Positions 60,701 through 64,000 of a stretch of 64,000 nucleotides of DNA are shown here, in pieces; positions within the stretch are counted from its first letter, which is position 1; each line of letters opens with the position of its first letter. The translations under genes were made by a program, and so were the position numbers. This stretch comes from Argopecten irradians (Eukaryota > Mollusca > Bivalvia > Pectinida > Pectinidae), in NCBI RefSeq assembly GCF_041381155.1, contig NC_091139.1, positions 9,672,383 to 9,736,382 of the forward strand, written 5' to 3'. A model generated the notes under the pieces. It saw only the letters and a list, made by a program, of their open reading frames with translations, had not been told where the DNA came from and did no database searches.

Positions 60701-61480
60701 GTTTGGAATAGTCTTGGTGACAAAGTTGTCACTGAAGATTTCATGCATTTAGCGTTTAAGTTTCCACCTCACAATCTATATTTTGATCTTCAGGATAAAC
60801 AGCTTAGTGAGTTTGTAGTAGAAAACCGACATGTTTCAAAAGACAAGGTCAATCCATTGGTACTTCAGAGAGAGACCGTTGTCTTCAAACCTGAGGCGTG
60901 GGTAAAAATGGGTCTTCATATTGAACAGCACTCCATACTACCAAGTGAAGAGGCTATTGTCCTCACTACAAAAACTGTCTACATCCTAACTAAGAATAAA
61001 TACAAACCGAGAAGCATGCATGTGTTACACGGACGTGTCCAGTTTCTAAACATAAAAGATAAAGATGTTGTTGAGAAAGAAACAGGATTAAATATCTACA
61101 TGAGACCTACAGGCTATGCTGATTTTGAAAACATTGTAGGTATCCGTTGTTTCATAGGGGTAGATGGGCTTCTCGAGATACAAGGAAGCAACTTAAAACG
61201 AGTGAAAGACTTCAAAAAGACCCATAGAATTACTGCAGGTACATCTAATTGTTTTCGATTTAGTATACAAGACACGGGTAATGAAATTGTGATGAAAGTG
61301 AATGTCCTACACAACTGTGAGACGTTGGAGAGTACTCGACGAGATGAGGACATACATGCTGAGTTTAAGGTTCCCATTCCAGCCAATGTCGGAATAGATC
61401 AACATCCATTTATACTCAAACTAGAGGATAGCAACCGATACGCTGTGCTAGACGAACTTTACATAAAGTATAGTCAGTAG
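57772..61480 (+). CDS. FAM151 / Menorin-family protein
   Basis: Four coding exons: 57772-57913, 58882-59040, 59512-59738, 60383-61480 (TAG), 1626 nt, 541 residues, all GT-AG and in phase. An N-terminal hydrophobic segment at about residues 27-45 (YIYCQIITGFLFIYLWYSF) suggests a membrane anchor or signal-anchor. The Menorin domain spans residues about 101-310: DVDMIEGDVMLKG (Glu107 and Asp109 in the ExD position), GKGIKIDIQS, VPLWIHANIFKGPLGG and LFPQCTLSLGWTSG, matching FAM151 'EADVTLEG', 'GIKLDFK', 'WINADILKGP' and 'LSPGWT'. The family resembles glycerophosphodiester phosphodiesterase-like barrels. The nematode member MNR-1/Menorin is an epidermal cell-surface cue for dendrite branching. The C-terminal ~200 residues (about 340-541) form a further, probably beta-rich region I cannot name. 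The length is nearer FAM151A (585, two domains) than FAM151B (276), but only one Menorin domain is clear. The biochemical activity is not proven. Confidence 0.92.
58181..58431. repeat. 25-bp direct repeats in FAM151 intron 1
   Basis: 'ctgaaagggtgattataatc' plus ctggg occurs at about 58181 and again at 58405, unchanged. The ~200 bp between contain short inverted words (ggacctg, caggtcc). Possibly the edges of a small inserted element. Confidence 0.5.
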
Positions 61481-61616
61481 TTAGGCATCATTAGGACGAT
61501 CAGTTATAGTTGTTGTTAAATTTTCCAGATTATTTTCTAGCTATTTTTCCTTCTAAGTTGTTTAAGATTTTTGAGAAAGGTTTTTTTTTTTTTTTTACAG
61601 AAATGAATGAACTCAA

Positions 61617-61622
61617 AATAAA
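61617..61622 (+). terminator. FAM151 poly(A) signal candidate
   Basis: AATAAA 137 nt after the stop, just after a T-homopolymer. A second AATAAA follows at about 61652. Confidence 0.5.
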
Positions 61623-64000
61623 TTTAACTCATTTTAAATTCTATTTATATAAATAAATTTTGTTATTGGAGATAAAGACGAATCAAAATATTTGGTAGAA
61701 ATTACACTTTCAAGATAGACATTCTGATATATTGGATTTTATATTCTCAGAAGACTTGGGGTAAGAAAATCATTTGGTGGTTGAAGGTGAAGGGAGATAA
61801 CTCATCTGCTTAATAGGAACAATAAAGTGAATATTCTGTGATTCATGGCTGGAAATATGTAAATAATGATAGAATGCTTAATTTGATAAATGAAATATAA
61901 TTACCTCCCTGGTATGCTTTTATGTAAAATTATTTTCGTTTTCTATGAATTGATCATAGATAATCACAAATATCTGTTGATTGAATCATAGTTTAAAATG
62001 GGTTGCTTAAAAATCCCCTTATAACTCTAAATACAATGATACTCTACAAAATTATTAGAATTAGAGTAAGAAATTTAGCTTCAATGTCGCATGCATTTTG
62101 TTGGTGCAATACATGAATTTTTTGTCTGAAACAATTATCATTTCCTTATTTCACTCGCATGTGTAATGTTTTTTTATACATAATGGCAGATTTGCTTCCT
62201 TCTTAGATAGAAGATATTGAATGTTATTGTTACATGTATATGTAAAGGCTGATATGCTCAAAAGAGATTGTCTGTACGAAACTAAAGCACTGGAAGCAAG
62301 TATTGGTTTGTTGATCTGAATCATTAATTGTTGTACATTTACATTTTAGCAAACCAGTGAATAATGTGTAAAACACCTACTCATTTGTAAATACAATTCT
62401 ACACTTTTTACATCCATTCAATGGGAGAAATGAAGTCAACTGATGGACTGAAGAGAGTTACATCATACTTTGCCCTACCACATCTATAGATGTAGTTATC
62501 CACATCATCTTGTTGATATTTACTCACTCATACAAGTGATTTGTTTATTGATTAGTAGGATATTTGTTATTATGGCAAGTTATTATTTGCTCTCACCATG
62601 TACATTCATTTGTTGTACATTTTTTTGTTTAAGTAAATTGAAGCATAATGCAACAAATTGCAAACAAAAGTGATTGGCAATTTCTCTTTTTGCTTTTGGC
62701 AGCTAGATTTCTCTTTTTTTTTTTATTTCGTCTTTGAATATCACTGTAGGTATTTGCTGTTGAAATTAAGAATTTATTGTTTGACAACAAGCATAACGTC
62801 ATATTTGTCCTACAAACTACTGTTACAGTATTGCCTTAGCAATAATTACTTATCCTCAAGAGTAGATAACTCTGTATTGTTCTAAGACGGAATACATGTG
62901 TAGGGTTTATCAGTAGAACTGATAGCTGCGTTTGTTTCTTATTCCATGTCACATAAACCATTGCACAAGGTGTATAAGTGTCTTCCATTGTACAAAAACT
63001 TTTTGAATATCATGTAAATTTTCACATTTTCCATTTGTAAATATTGTATTGATTTAATCCAAAGATTCAAAGGGTGGTCATTCAGTATATAATTGTACAT
63101 AATGTAATTTGTTTTTGATTTTTTTTTCTATTTATACAGTACAAGGATTTCACACATTCCTTCATTTTTTAGGTAGATATTTTTCATGTTATACATATTT
63201 TCACTCTGCTTGTCCAAAGGACCTTAGAGCTAAGAGGTAAGCTATGCCATGGAACAGTGTCCCTTAGTATATAAACTTTTAAAACCAAAAGTTTCCTTCT
63301 CCAAAACACATGAACAAATTATAATCAACCTTAGTCTGGAGTGTCCTTTGGTAACAGGAATGAAAAATTTGTTCATTTACTGGGTCAGTACTCACTGCTC
63401 CTGAACAAAAAAAATTACCTTACAATGGGAAGCTGTAAAGATTGAATATTAATATTATTGTTACTTTATAAATAATAAATGTAATGCATTAAACAAATTT
63501 TTCATATAAAGAAATGCATGGTTTAAACATCCAGAAATGTAAATATATATCTTGGAGAACAGGTCACCTCTCTAGAGAAACAATTTACTGTGAGTTTTTT
63601 TAAATCAGATTTTCATCAAAGCTATGTTTATTTGAATGGGAGTTAACTTTGAAAAATAACAATAAGACATATCATACCCTGGGTATAAAAATGATTAAAT
63701 TTTTATGTTCAGAAAAATCAACTTAAGGATTGAAATTAACAAAACTAAAATCAATTTTAGACTTCAGTTTTTATAAGCAAGAAAGTATGAGTGTTTGTCA
63801 ACATTTCCTGTCTAAATGACTTCAGCGCTATGGCACCTGCTAAACAGTTGTTGATCAGTATGGGTCTCGGGACAGTGACATGACATATCAGGGCCAAAAT
63901 TAATAGCTTTCTGCATTGCATTCTTTTTAGTTGTCTCCTAACATATGATTTACTGATAAGCCTAAAGCATAAGTAGAGTATCAACTCCTGATCAAACTTA
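61623..64000. other. 3' flank of FAM151, no gene recognised
   Basis: AT-rich sequence with no coding support on either strand. At about 62848-62895 'agagtagataactctgtatt' followed by gttctaagacgga resembles an end of the family A TIR element (18033-18220), probably a remnant. The 3' UTR may extend some way into this region. Confidence 0.45.

Noticed and set aside
61569-61596. Poly(T) run as a retrocopy tail
   Set aside because: FAM151 has introns and the run is in its 3' flank on the coding strand. It is a simple homopolymer.

Overview
The window is nuclear DNA from an animal, most likely a bivalve mollusc. It is AT-rich, its genes are split by canonical GT-AG introns, and its dispersed repeats are of kinds I associate with bivalve genomes: elements opening with acaagaggcccatgggcc and closing with caggtgacct or caggtgagct, a tRNA-derived SINE, and TIR elements of a few hundred bases. 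I cannot name the species. No rRNA, CRISPR array, bacterial gene or capsid-bearing element was seen.

Four protein genes can be read completely. (1) EIF2S1, the alpha subunit of translation initiation factor eIF2, lies on the minus strand (7 coding exons, 10406 down to 3175, 331 residues). (2) CENPK, an inner-kinetochore subunit, lies on the plus strand in one uninterrupted coding exon (11626-12438, 270 residues). It is divergent from EIF2S1 across a 1.2-kb shared upstream region with ETS-like and E2F-like sites. (3) IPO13, importin-13, lies on the minus strand (28 coding exons, 55590 down to 21458, 952 residues, every junction in phase) and fills more than half the window. (4) A FAM151/Menorin-family gene lies on the plus strand (4 coding exons, 57772-61480, 541 residues). 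The products act in translation initiation, the kinetochore, nuclear transport and (for Menorin) probably a membrane or cell surface. Nothing suggests a common pathway beyond the shared EIF2S1/CENPK promoter region.

Layout: 1-1240 degenerate tandem array; 1241-3174 intergenic sequence and probable EIF2S1 3' UTR with a small TIR element; 3175-10406 EIF2S1; 10407-11625 shared upstream region; 11626-12540 CENPK; 12541-21457 gap between two convergent genes, full of TIR elements, a twice-present 400-bp repeat and a 38-bp tandem array; 21458-55590 IPO13, whose introns hold a 4.17-kb TIR element (24989-29161), several minisatellites and a 10.7-kb satellite of 35-bp units (43440-54177); 55591-57771 upstream region with a long hairpin and a possible two-exon micro-gene; 57772-61480 FAM151; 61481-64000 3' flank.

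The most unusual observation is that many tandem repeats here grow out of exon edges. The last exon bases plus the 5' splice site of EIF2S1 exon 6 and of IPO13 exons 8, 26 and 27, the 3' splice site of IPO13 exon 5 (more weakly exon 2), and the stop-codon end of IPO13 exon 28 are each copied in tandem into the neighbouring intron or UTR. This leaves ladders of decoy splice sites next to the functional ones. The 4.17-kb element, with CATGCG/CATATG-studded ends and a possible spliced non-coding transcript inside, is the second most interesting item.
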